NCBI RefSeq assembly: GCF_003071065.1 | Contig: NZ_QCXX01000005.1 | Location: 400,198 to 464,197, forward strand | DNA from: Sphingobacterium athyrii | GTDB lineage: Bacteria; Bacteroidota; Bacteroidia; Sphingobacteriales; Sphingobacteriaceae | DNA: 64,000 nucleotides | Direction of reading: 5' to 3' | Part shown: positions 51,706 to 60,972 of the stretch, in pieces | How the letters are laid out: every line of letters begins with the position of its first letter | Position numbering within the stretch: the first letter of the stretch is position 1 | Notes under the pieces: model-generated | What the model was told of the DNA's origin: nothing | The model's database searches: none | Seen by the model: only the letters and a program-made list of their open reading frames with translations | Position numbers and translations under genes: made by a program

Positions 51706-52287
51706 ATGAAACTTCCGATAGTGGCGTATGGCGACCCTGTATTAAGAAAGGTTGCTGAGGAAATAGATGAAGACTATCCTGATTTAAAGAAATTGATAGA
51801 TGATATGTTTGATACCATGTATGCTGCACATGGTGTTGGAATTGCGGCGCCACAAGTAGGATTGCCAATACGTATGTTTGTTATTGATGCGACGCCGTTT
51901 GCAGAAGATGACGAAGAGAATAAAGAAATGCTCAAATCTTTCAAAAGAGTTTTCATCAATCCGATTATGGTGGAGGAATCTGGTGAAAAATGGGCTTTTG
52001 GCGAAGGCTGCCTAAGTATTCCTGATATTAATGAAGACGTACTTCGTCATAAGAATATTCGTATCAATTATTTGGACGAGAATTTTGAGGAGCACGAAGT
52101 TGACCTGACCGGATTGGCGGCGCGTGTTGTTCAACACGAATATGACCATCTTGAAGGGAAGCTGTTTACAGACAAATTGAGTACGCTTAAGAAAACGATG
52201 TTAAAGGGTAAGTTGGACGCAATTGCCAAAGGCAATATCCGGGTGAGCTATAAAATGAAATTTCCACAGCAAAAGAAAAAGCGTTAG
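51706..52287 (+). CDS. def: Peptide deformylase
   Basis: This 193-aa metalloenzyme removes the formyl group from new N-termini. Motif I GVGIAAPQVG (43-52), motif II EGCLSIP (metal Cys102) and motif III QHEYDHLEG (His144, His148) are present. The length is usual. The stop codon lies in its terminator hairpin (52279-52302). Confidence 0.95.
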   Translation: MKLPIVAYGDPVLRKVAEEIDEDYPDLKKLIDDMFDTMYAAHGVGIAAPQVGLPIRMFVIDATPFAEDDEENKEMLKSFKRVFINPIMVEESGEKWAFGEGCLSIPDINEDVLRHKNIRINYLDENFEEHEVDLTGLAARVVQHEYDHLEGKLFTDKLSTLKKTMLKGKLDAIAKGNIRVSYKMKFPQQKKKR

Positions 52288-52316
52288 TCCAAACTAACGC
52301 TTCTCTTATTTTATTG
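52279..52316 (+). terminator. Terminator of def
   Basis: A 10-bp stem AAGCGTTAGT/ACTAACGCTT starts inside the last codons of def and is followed by TCTCTTATTTTATT. Confidence 0.75.
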
Positions 52317-52342
52317 TAGCGATTGCTTTCCAACCTTATCAC

Positions 52343-52954
52343 TCAGTCCAATCGGGGAAGATATAACCTATACTTAACCGCGGTCATTCGAATCAGAAAA
52401 ACCACACCGGCAGCAATAATAGCTGCCCAGGACAAATCCAGATTGAGGTGTACAAGCAAAATATAAATTAATCCGCCCGCCAAACAGGCCGTAGCATAGA
52501 CCTCTTTTTTGAAGATCAAAGGCGTCTCATTGAGGAGGATATCGCGTATCATTCCCCCGCATACAGCTGTAAACATACCAAAGATGATGGCTGCATAGAC
52601 GTTACTTTCGTAGTTCAATGACTTTTGCACGCCTAAGATGGTGAAGAAACTGATTCCTATCGCATCAAAAAGTGTCAGGGTTCGATAATAGCCATAGAGC
52701 TGCCTATTGAAGATGATGGCAATTAAGATGCCTAAGAATATCGCAATAAGATAATTGCTGTCATTTACCCAAACGGGGCGTAAATTTAGAAATACGTCAC
52801 GCATGGATCCGCCGCCAATAGCCGTCACAAAACCCAAGAAGGCAGCTCCGAAAATATCGATGTCCTTACGCTTTGCGGATAAGGTGCCCGATATCGCAAA
52901 AAATAAAGTGCCAAGCAAATCGCTTAAATAAAAATAGTTGGCATCAGTTATCAT
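52343..52954 (-). CDS. TRIC-type cation channel family protein (UPF0126)
   Basis: This 203-aa membrane protein has seven hydrophobic helices formed by two repeats: AFFAISGTLSAKRK-like LFFAISGTLSAKRK, AIGGGSMRDVFLN and the matching TAVCGGMIRDILLNETP. The family (YicG, UPF0126) has been linked to trimeric intracellular cation-type channels. It is monocistronic. Confidence 0.85.
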   Translation of the reverse strand: MITDANYFYLSDLLGTLFFAISGTLSAKRKDIDIFGAAFLGFVTAIGGGSMRDVFLNLRPVWVNDSNYLIAIFLGILIAIIFNRQLYGYYRTLTLFDAIGISFFTILGVQKSLNYESNVYAAIIFGMFTAVCGGMIRDILLNETPLIFKKEVYATACLAGGLIYILLVHLNLDLSWAAIIAAGVVFLIRMTAVKYRLYLPRLD

Positions 52955-53020
52955 CGTAATATTGTTATTAAAATAATTCCCTTATTTACGCTCTACTAAA
53001 TCCAGAGAGATTATACAAAT

Positions 53021-55381
53021 TTAGGAGAAATCCCGATAGTTTAGGTTTACTGTAAGACGAATAGCTTTCAAACCTACTATTCCTTGTACATCCTCCAGTT
53101 TGAGGTGCTCTACGGTCCTTTCAATGATGCCCATATCATAAATAGCCTGTATGCTTAGATTAAGGTCTTCTAGCACCTCATCCGACAGATAGACAATGGC
53201 AATCTTGTTGACCTGGGTGAGCCTTTCCTTGGTCCGTTTTACCCGTATTTTATCTATTCTTTTTTTGATGATTTCGTAACGGATATTCAATGATCCTTCA
53301 ACATCAAATCGACGCTCGTCTTCCCGAAAGCTGATATCAATACTGTGTGGGTTAATGAAAATAAGCTGTGTGGTCTCCAAGGTAATTGGTAAATCCTGTT
53401 TTGCGTGATGTGCTTTCAGGGCAATACGGGCCATGGAGATAATCTGTTGTCGCCTAAAGATATTGATAAATTCTTTGCTAAAGGTCTGCTGTGGTGTAAT
53501 GGATTCTCCTATATAGATATCGTATTCGATACCGTCGGTCCTGAATTTTTGAAAATAGGAGGGATAATTGCCCTGGATAAAACTGTTGAAATGATTGAGT
53601 TCCTTACTGATGATTTGATTTATCTTCCATAATGAGGTCTCAAATTCATTTCTATAAAATTCTCCGGTTTCACGATTGGTGAAAAAATGCTTGGCATAAT
53701 GTTCGATAATGGCGTGCTTTGTTGAGAATTCTCTTCTCGCGGCCTCGATAAATGGCTGAACATCTTTTCTGAAGAATTCAATGATCTTGACCATGGATTC
53801 ATCAAAGGAGATTTGGTCGAGCGACATGGTAATCTGGTCTACCCGTTTTGAAAAATCAATAATGAGCTGATGTGTGCCGTCCCTGGATAGTTCGTCAATG
53901 AGAAGAGCCAGTTGTTTCACTTTGAAACTAAAATCCTTTAAAATAGATGCATTGCGGATGACGGTAGAATCCTTTACATCTATAGCTCCATAAAGTGGAT
54001 AGACTTCCTCGAAAATAACAGGTTTGATATGGGTGTTCTGTTCATCGTTTTCCAGTTCCTGAATATACTGAGCTGCAATATGATTAAACTTCCATTGTAC
54101 GGCCGGCTGGATTGTTGTAAACCGGTTAATAATAATCTCGTCAATGCGTTTCCTGAACTCTGCCGTGATATCATAGGATAGCTGAGACAGTAGCGGCACA
54201 AGCGTGCGGAGGGATTGAATGGTTTCATTGTCCAATTGATCCAGCTGATGACTGTAAATTTCCATAATCCCGGACAAGGCATGGTTATGTATCAATGGAA
54301 TACACAGATAGGTCTTAACCCCGGACGCCTTGATTCGTTCATCAAAAATGGATGTCGTATTTTTAATGGCATCTAGGGTATTATAAAAAATAAGATGCGG
54401 GTGTTTTAGGTAGTTTGCAACTTGCGGATTGATGTTGGTATAGCTATTGCTGGCGTTTGCTTCGGAAATTAAAATACTTTTATTTGTAATGGAATAATCA
54501 AAAAAAGGCAGGCCATTTAACTGAAACAATGGAAACAGGCTAAAAATTGTATCCGTACTCTTTAGGATCGGCGCGATGATTTTCTCCAGATCTGATAAAA
54601 AAAGATGGTAATTGTATGTGGCAAGATCCAATAAAATAGACTGTATTCTCTTAATAGTATGTTCGAGACTACTTTTTTTGACAGTGAGCATAGTGAACCC
54701 GGATAATTCAAAATCTTCTAGCTTAATTGCATTAATGACATGATCCCAGTTGAACAAAGAAGCGTCATTGGTGTTTTTGGTCAGATTTCTCAGGTTGAAT
54801 TGGGGAAGTTCTTTTTTGGGCTTAATATCAACAAATTTGAAATCTATAGTTAGATCATAATAATCGATGATTTCGCCTTTTTCATTTAAATGATGATAAA
54901 CAATTGTATTATTTTCTTTGGCAGGCAGTCCGTATAGACGTTCGAAAATAAGCGTATATATCAGCTTTTCTTGGTTGTTTAGGGGCTCTCCATCTTGCAA
55001 TTGATCTTGGATATCCTGTTCCTCCAATCTATTTTTCCAGAGGTCAAAAAAGGCATCAGTCCCATAAAATGCTTCTTCTGCAAGTGGCGTAGCGAGCGCC
55101 CAATATCGTTTAGGATCTGTATCTATAAGCGATACCGAAAGACTATAGATGAGCTGTAAAATATCTTTATAGGCACTTAAATTGTGTTTACATAGCTTGC
55201 CGCTGACATGTTCAATTTCTTTTATTCGCTCCAGGGCAAATAATGGAATCATGTCATCAGAAGATATACCACTTTCGGTAAAGGATTCTAGGTATCGAAA
55301 GAAAGGTTCAAAATGAAGTTTTTTTTCGAGCTTATAGAATGTGTTTTTACCTTTTGTTAGCTGTACTTTCCTTATTTCCAT
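53021..55381 (-). CDS. GAF-domain protein, large cytoplasmic
   Basis: This 786-aa soluble protein has a GAF-like domain in the middle (about 335-405: ASGVKTYLCIPLIHNHALSGIMEIYSHQ). The long flanks are helical, with a C-terminal part rich in hydrophobic and charged helices (about 420-640) and a beta-rich end. It has no kinase, cyclase or DNA-binding domain that I can see. GAF domains bind cyclic nucleotides or small ligands. It starts 14 bases after the stop of the downstream barrel fusion, so they form an operon. Function unknown. Confidence 0.8.
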   Translation of the reverse strand: MEIRKVQLTKGKNTFYKLEKKLHFEPFFRYLESFTESGISSDDMIPLFALERIKEIEHVSGKLCKHNLSAYKDILQLIYSLSVSLIDTDPKRYWALATPLAEEAFYGTDAFFDLWKNRLEEQDIQDQLQDGEPLNNQEKLIYTLIFERLYGLPAKENNTIVYHHLNEKGEIIDYYDLTIDFKFVDIKPKKELPQFNLRNLTKNTNDASLFNWDHVINAIKLEDFELSGFTMLTVKKSSLEHTIKRIQSILLDLATYNYHLFLSDLEKIIAPILKSTDTIFSLFPLFQLNGLPFFDYSITNKSILISEANASNSYTNINPQVANYLKHPHLIFYNTLDAIKNTTSIFDERIKASGVKTYLCIPLIHNHALSGIMEIYSHQLDQLDNETIQSLRTLVPLLSQLSYDITAEFRKRIDEIIINRFTTIQPAVQWKFNHIAAQYIQELENDEQNTHIKPVIFEEVYPLYGAIDVKDSTVIRNASILKDFSFKVKQLALLIDELSRDGTHQLIIDFSKRVDQITMSLDQISFDESMVKIIEFFRKDVQPFIEAARREFSTKHAIIEHYAKHFFTNRETGEFYRNEFETSLWKINQIISKELNHFNSFIQGNYPSYFQKFRTDGIEYDIYIGESITPQQTFSKEFINIFRRQQIISMARIALKAHHAKQDLPITLETTQLIFINPHSIDISFREDERRFDVEGSLNIRYEIIKKRIDKIRVKRTKERLTQVNKIAIVYLSDEVLEDLNLSIQAIYDMGIIERTVEHLKLEDVQGIVGLKAIRLTVNLNYRDFS

Positions 55382-55395
55382 TTATTGAATATACT

Positions 55396-58005
55396 TTAGA
55401 AGCGAAAGCCTGTACTAAAATAAGGATACCAGCCTTCGTTGGATTTGGCCATTACGAAGTGAAGGGGCAAGGCATTTGCCACGATATAATAAAGCCCTCC
55501 GCCGAATCCTTGGTGGAAAGTGGAGCTGTTATGGTCTTTTGCCCAGACTTTTCCAATATCATACATGCCCATGAGGCCTAGCTCCCCAGGCAGAACGTAG
55601 CTTTTTATATCATGGATCTTAACACGAGCCTCCAGGTTATTGTAGACCATTTGTTCCCCAGCAAAACGGTATTGGCGATAACCACGTAGATTTTCGTGAC
55701 CACCAAGAAAAAGATATTGATAGAATGTTGGGTTACCCACGACGGTTCCTCCTCCTACCCTGTTGGCAAATATAATACCTTCGTTAATTGCACTAAAATA
55801 ACCGGTCATTTCTGCACTTAACTGTGCCGAATGCCGCGAATATTTGTTTAAGCCTAAATAGGATTGTAGCGCAGCTTTAACAAATACACCTTTACTTGGA
55901 TTGATTTTACGATTACGAGTATCTTGTGTTAGAAAAGCATTTAATCCGGCGAAGGCCTTGTCATGGGTAATGGAGAGACTATCATAGGAATGCAGTGCCT
56001 GCGGATTTAGGATAAAACGATCTTGATTTTCAACGGGATCCAGATGATAGAACTGGATATGGGGGCCAATAGCGTAATTTAACGTCGATGATGGATGCCA
56101 CCTCAGTAGTGGATTGATATTAAAAATATTGAATCGGCTTCGGTAATATTTTGCTCCATACTGATCTTTTAAAAACAAGGAATTGTTGCCCACGCCAAAA
56201 AAGTTTTGCGTATTGTCGGGCGCTTTTGCCAGTGCGTCGATAACGAAGTCGGCATTACCTATGACATCTTCCCATTCACCGCGATAATGAATTTTATAGG
56301 CACCTGTCCGGAATGCCGTAGCGACTGTAATCTGTTGTTTATAGGTAAAAGGCACTTTCCTAAATCCCCGCTGGTGGGTATATGCTGCGCCAAGCCCCAA
56401 AGAAAAACCATCATCAGCATTGTAACCAGCTGTTAATAATGGTAGCCAGGAATTGTATAAATTCACGGGAACAAACGCTGTATTTACGCTATCCTTACCG
56501 CGATGTAGCTTGACTCGTTTTTTTTCTCCTAAAATCGTTGAATTGGACGTGTTTTCATAGAGCTTTATTCTTGATCTGCTATTATCAATTACATAGGTCT
56601 TTGGCAAACTATCGCCAATTATTCGCAGTTTTATCGGAGAATTTGTATTATTTATTAACAATGAGTCTTGACCCTCAGAAAGATATAATCGGATCTCTTT
56701 CGTCAAATTTTTTTCGTAAACTTTGTCCATCAAAGTTTTAGTCACCTGTCCATTTTTGTTGATTTTGGATACCTTGACATTTAATCCCCTGTCTTTGGTG
56801 CTGACGATCTCTACCTTCTCGTTCTTATCACTGAAATGGATATCTACAATATTATTGATAAAGCGATAATATTGTTCCATCGCAGTAGGCAGGGCATCAC
56901 GTCTGCTCTGAAGGGTGCGGAAAATCTGTTCGCCCCGAATGGCTATGGATGATTGAGGCAAGCTGTTGACAGACTGCCGGAGTACCGAATCGGTCAATCG
57001 GGCGACAAATTGGTCTACTTCTTTTGTCCATTCTTTGTGGGAGAGCTGATTGCTGGGATGTGCATTTAAAAACCTGGATTTGAAAAGGGAATATCTGATA
57101 TTTGGAATGCCCATTGTAAACCCTTGCATAACAGGATTTACAAATCGTTGATAAATATCTTTCATTAAAAATCCCTGTGTAACACGTAAGGCCTGATCGC
57201 GGTCACGTGGAATGGGAATATAGTCCTTATCTTTGTCATTCGTATTCTGATTTTCATTGTACCAGCGCCATTGATCTTCATGACGATCCCAATCGCTTAC
57301 CATCACGTCCAACATACGTGCTCTGAGGTATGCCTTGGGTTTAAAATCATCGTCATTGTCTTCCTGGAGTTTGCGCACCGCTTTAGCACTATTATCAGAA
57401 TCGCCCAGCGGTTCCCGTTCTTCCAATAGGGCTACAGTATTTTCGAATAGCGCTGCGTATTGGCCAAGGATCGGATCTGGTGCGACGAATCCGATAATAG
57501 GGTGTGCATGTGGGATGTTGACAGCATTGGCCAGTGCCGGGATCATCAGCGCGGAATAAGGATGTTGCGCACTTGTTGCATCGTCCAGGACATCCTGAAC
57601 AAAGGTCCCATGCAATTCTTCTGGAATCAAAGATTCTGTTCGTTTATTTACTGATCGAAGGGCCCATTCTCTTCCTGTTGGATCCGTCAATCGAAGTGAC
57701 ACGGATTGCATGCCCCCTCCCTGTTTGATGGGCGTTAGACCTCCGAATAATTTAGAGAGCTGAAGTATGGGTAATGAGGTTTCGGCAGCCCATTCTTTGC
57801 GATAGTTTTCTCCCAGAAATGATTTTTTAAATTTGCCCGCCTGTCCATACTTTGCATTTGCGACAACAGTAATACTGTCTTTTATCACGGCTTGTGTCAG
57901 AGGCTTGTCTTTGTGTGCTTCAGCTGCCAAGGTCGACTTGTTCTCCTGCTGGGAATAAGCTTGTGCGGTGAAAAAAAGTAAAAGAAATGGTAAGACCCGT
58001 TGCAT
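55396..58005 (-). CDS. Outer-membrane D15-type barrel fused to kinase-like domain
   Basis: This 869-aa exported protein has a signal peptide (cleavage near YSQ, residue 19). The C-terminal 350 residues form a BamA/TamA-like (D15) barrel with FLGGHENLRGYRQYRF and RF at the C-terminus. The N-terminal region (about 85-330) has a pattern REWALRSVNKRT, then MLDVMVSDWDRHEDQWRW, then YIPIPRDRDQAL. This resembles the Lys, catalytic loop and metal-binding Asp order of protein-kinase-like folds (FAM20 or HipA-like), an inference. No phosphoesterase domain is present. It is co-transcribed with the GAF protein. Confidence 0.72.
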   Translation of the reverse strand: MQRVLPFLLLFFTAQAYSQQENKSTLAAEAHKDKPLTQAVIKDSITVVANAKYGQAGKFKKSFLGENYRKEWAAETSLPILQLSKLFGGLTPIKQGGGMQSVSLRLTDPTGREWALRSVNKRTESLIPEELHGTFVQDVLDDATSAQHPYSALMIPALANAVNIPHAHPIIGFVAPDPILGQYAALFENTVALLEEREPLGDSDNSAKAVRKLQEDNDDDFKPKAYLRARMLDVMVSDWDRHEDQWRWYNENQNTNDKDKDYIPIPRDRDQALRVTQGFLMKDIYQRFVNPVMQGFTMGIPNIRYSLFKSRFLNAHPSNQLSHKEWTKEVDQFVARLTDSVLRQSVNSLPQSSIAIRGEQIFRTLQSRRDALPTAMEQYYRFINNIVDIHFSDKNEKVEIVSTKDRGLNVKVSKINKNGQVTKTLMDKVYEKNLTKEIRLYLSEGQDSLLINNTNSPIKLRIIGDSLPKTYVIDNSRSRIKLYENTSNSTILGEKKRVKLHRGKDSVNTAFVPVNLYNSWLPLLTAGYNADDGFSLGLGAAYTHQRGFRKVPFTYKQQITVATAFRTGAYKIHYRGEWEDVIGNADFVIDALAKAPDNTQNFFGVGNNSLFLKDQYGAKYYRSRFNIFNINPLLRWHPSSTLNYAIGPHIQFYHLDPVENQDRFILNPQALHSYDSLSITHDKAFAGLNAFLTQDTRNRKINPSKGVFVKAALQSYLGLNKYSRHSAQLSAEMTGYFSAINEGIIFANRVGGGTVVGNPTFYQYLFLGGHENLRGYRQYRFAGEQMVYNNLEARVKIHDIKSYVLPGELGLMGMYDIGKVWAKDHNSSTFHQGFGGGLYYIVANALPLHFVMAKSNEGWYPYFSTGFRF

Positions 58006-58010
58006 GCTTA

Positions 58011-58910
58011 TTATTTTTCAAATTTATAAATGATTCCTTTGTCCTGATCACCGGCTTCACTGCTGATGTAAAGATTGGATTTTGAATCAAAGTTGATCCC
58101 TTCTGGTTGGGGAAATAGCTTTGGATCCAACGGCGTTAAGGATTTGACCTTGAAGTTTTCGTCCGTTACAACGAGCGCCTTGTCAATGGAGGATAAAATA
58201 TACCATTCATTGCTATCGGTTTTCTTTGCAAGTGCTGACGGTTTGAAGGTCTTTTTGATCTTGGGATCAAGTTTCTTTAGCTCATCGACTTGGATGGCAA
58301 ATTCGCCTTTTGGACTGAATTTGCCATCCGTTCCAATGGAAAAAATATATCCGGTTGTTTGTGATTGTTTTTTGTCTACCCGGCATTCTTTGCAGAGAAC
58401 ATAAGCGAGGTTAGCTGCTTTATCGACATAAAGTCCTTCATATTCGCCCTTGGGAAGAATGTCTTTTTGCTCAGCGACCGCCTGTATGTTATCTTTATCT
58501 GCCATTGGGAAGGAATAGACACTGCCATTGCTCTTTAAAACAAAGAAGTGTGTTTTGCTAATACCAATGTCTTCGTAATCACCGTCTTTTCCGAATTGGC
58601 TGAATGTGAGCTTTTGTGTAGGCAAATGGTATTTAAAAAGTAATCCTTGTTCATCTTGAATGGCATAAATCTCTTCATCCTGACCCTCTAAAAATGCGAT
58701 CCCTGATATTTCGAGCAGCTCGTTGGGTAAACTTATCTTTTCGCCGGACAGCAATTTATAAGGAATTGCCTGTTGCGGTTTTTTGTCGGTTGTTGTGTCC
58801 GTAAAATTAGCTGTGCGTTCTTTGTTTGCATTACTGGGGTTGCAGGCTAATAATACCGTGGAAATTATCCCCAATGCAAAAGCGGATAGTCGTGTTGAGT
58901 TTTTCATCAA
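58011..58910 (-). CDS. SdiA-regulated-type lipoprotein (beta-propeller)
   Basis: This 299-aa lipoprotein has lipobox LLAC (Cys23) and a beta-propeller with LPNELLEISGIAFLEGQDEEIYAIQDEQGLLFKYHL, GDYEDIGI, GEYEGLYVD and PEGINFDSKSNLYISSEAGD; these match the SdiA-regulated/YjiK-like family. It lies 5 bases upstream of the barrel-fusion gene and 1 base after the ppk1 stop, in the same leftward operon. Function is poorly known. Confidence 0.85.
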   Translation of the reverse strand: MMKNSTRLSAFALGIISTVLLACNPSNANKERTANFTDTTTDKKPQQAIPYKLLSGEKISLPNELLEISGIAFLEGQDEEIYAIQDEQGLLFKYHLPTQKLTFSQFGKDGDYEDIGISKTHFFVLKSNGSVYSFPMADKDNIQAVAEQKDILPKGEYEGLYVDKAANLAYVLCKECRVDKKQSQTTGYIFSIGTDGKFSPKGEFAIQVDELKKLDPKIKKTFKPSALAKKTDSNEWYILSSIDKALVVTDENFKVKSLTPLDPKLFPQPEGINFDSKSNLYISSEAGDQDKGIIYKFEK

Positions 58911-58911
58911 T

Positions 58912-60924
58912 TTAGTTGTTTAAGTAATCAACAATTTGTTGCTGCGATTTATTGCCAATCGGATGTGCTATAGGTAAATTTTGCCCTAGGTCATCAATAA
59001 AAGTAGCTTCGATATCGTCAGCGAACTGGATTTCGAAGAGCTGCTGAATCCTTTTGGATAATACTGTTTCCAGTATCGGAAAACAGGTTTCTATCCGACG
59101 GTAGATATTGCGATCCATCCAATCTGAGGAACCTAAATATACTTTTGTATCATCGCCGTACCGAAATATAAAGATTCTCCCATGCTCTAAATAGCGACCT
59201 ACGATCCGTTTAATTTTGATATTTTCACTTAAGCCTTGTACTTGAGGTTTAAGCCGGCAGATTCCTCTGACCAACAATTGTACCTTTACACCGGCTTGGC
59301 TAGCCTCATACAATTTATTGATTAACGATTCTTCCTCTAAATTGTTTAACTTAATTTTTATCGAAGTAGTTATTCCTTGCTTGAGCTGAGCAATTGCTTC
59401 GTCGATCAGCCCGATGAAAGTTTGCTTTAAATTGAATTGTGCTACCAATAGGTGCTGAAATATAATCTCTGTTGGACTGCTTGGTTTCTTTCTATTGGGT
59501 AAAAACTCAAATAGCTGGCCTAGTTCCGTTGTCAGCAAACGATTGGATGTCATCAAAAAATAGTCGGTATATACGGTGGCGGTCTTCTCGTTTAAGTTGC
59601 CAGTCCCAAATAGTGCGCTTTCTTTTCCATCTTTTCGTCTGACAAGTGCAATTTTAGCATGTACTTTGAGATTAGGGATACTATAGCTGATTCTTACCCC
59701 CTGCTCCTTCATAATTCTGGACCAATGTATATTATTGGCTTCGTCGAAACGTGCTTTTAATTCAACAAACACATTCACTTTCTTGCCATTCTTTGCTGCA
59801 GTGGCCAGTGCTTGGGCGATATGCGAATCACCGGCAATTCGATAGAGTGTCGTGTGGATTTCCACAACCTCAGGATCGATAGCCGCTTCGTTAAAAAACC
59901 GAAGAATGGGATCAAACGATTCATAAGGAGTACAGATCAATATATCCTCCTGATCGAGCTGGTCAAAAAGGGAATGTTCGAAATCCTGATGTACCTCTAT
60001 CTGTCGCTGTTTCGGGAAGGACAATGCTTCCTGTTTTACCGGGAAGGAGAAAAAGTCCTTTAGATTATGATAATATCCTCCGGCGACAATACTACTTTTC
60101 CGTAGGTCAAAAAGAACTGCAAGTCTTTCGATGAGCTGTTCTGGAAAACCCGGCTGATGTAAGAATCGGGTTGCGTAACCAAGATCTCTTTTATTGACTT
60201 CTGCCTCTATTTTCTGAGCGATATCACCATCAAATTCATCTTGCAAATTAAGCTCAGCATCCCGCGTAATTTTGAAGGAGTAGAAATTTAAACTCTTGTC
60301 TTTTATTAAGTTGGGTAAAAATAATTTAATGATATCGTCGATGAAGACAACATATGTTTTGGAATTGACCTGACAGGTGAAGAACCGATTAATGCGATCT
60401 GCGGGTATATTAACAATGAACAGATCAGCCGTATTATTGTCTGTCAATGCAAAGTACAGGCGGTTGTTGATCGGGAAAAAAGAGAATTCTTCGTTAACAG
60501 GAATGATTTGCAGATAAGAAGCAATCGTGCTAAAAAAATATTTGGCGGCAAGAGATTTTACTGCTAATGGAATCTCTTGGTTATAGATTAGGATAATGTT
60601 TTCCGCAGCTAACTGCTGAATAATATCAGTTAAAAAGAGTCCAAATTTTTGCTGTTGTTTATCGATAATTTTGGATGCTTTTTTATACGTTCCAATATCG
60701 AGATTCGGGATGACCTGGTCAGTAGTCTTTTTTCTAATTTTCTTCCAAGCCATTAATACAGGCATCCGTACACGGTAGAACTCATCTAAGTTTGATGAAA
60801 AAATGGCGAGGAACTGTAATTTCTCCAACAATGGTACTGCCGGGCGCCCAGCTTCGTTAAGCACCCTGTCATTAAAGGAAAGCCAACTGATATCTCTGTT
60901 GATATATAGGTCTTTTTTTTTCAT
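58912..60924 (-). CDS. ppk1: Polyphosphate kinase 1
   Basis: This 670-aa enzyme makes inorganic polyphosphate from ATP. N-terminal domain YINRDISWLSFNDRVL and NLDEFYRVRM are present. The phospho-acceptor His422 lies in NLKVHAKIAL, followed by GTGNLNEKTATVYTDY, with the second phospholipase-D-like motif EHGRIFIF and YLGSSDWMDRN later. The length is slightly below the usual 690. It leads a leftward run: ppk1, lipoprotein, barrel fusion and GAF protein. Confidence 0.94.
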   Translation of the reverse strand: MKKKDLYINRDISWLSFNDRVLNEAGRPAVPLLEKLQFLAIFSSNLDEFYRVRMPVLMAWKKIRKKTTDQVIPNLDIGTYKKASKIIDKQQQKFGLFLTDIIQQLAAENIILIYNQEIPLAVKSLAAKYFFSTIASYLQIIPVNEEFSFFPINNRLYFALTDNNTADLFIVNIPADRINRFFTCQVNSKTYVVFIDDIIKLFLPNLIKDKSLNFYSFKITRDAELNLQDEFDGDIAQKIEAEVNKRDLGYATRFLHQPGFPEQLIERLAVLFDLRKSSIVAGGYYHNLKDFFSFPVKQEALSFPKQRQIEVHQDFEHSLFDQLDQEDILICTPYESFDPILRFFNEAAIDPEVVEIHTTLYRIAGDSHIAQALATAAKNGKKVNVFVELKARFDEANNIHWSRIMKEQGVRISYSIPNLKVHAKIALVRRKDGKESALFGTGNLNEKTATVYTDYFLMTSNRLLTTELGQLFEFLPNRKKPSSPTEIIFQHLLVAQFNLKQTFIGLIDEAIAQLKQGITTSIKIKLNNLEEESLINKLYEASQAGVKVQLLVRGICRLKPQVQGLSENIKIKRIVGRYLEHGRIFIFRYGDDTKVYLGSSDWMDRNIYRRIETCFPILETVLSKRIQQLFEIQFADDIEATFIDDLGQNLPIAHPIGNKSQQQIVDYLNN

Positions 60925-60972
60925 TCGAAAAATAATCTAAGGAATAATGCGGTTAAAAGAGCTGTATCTATT

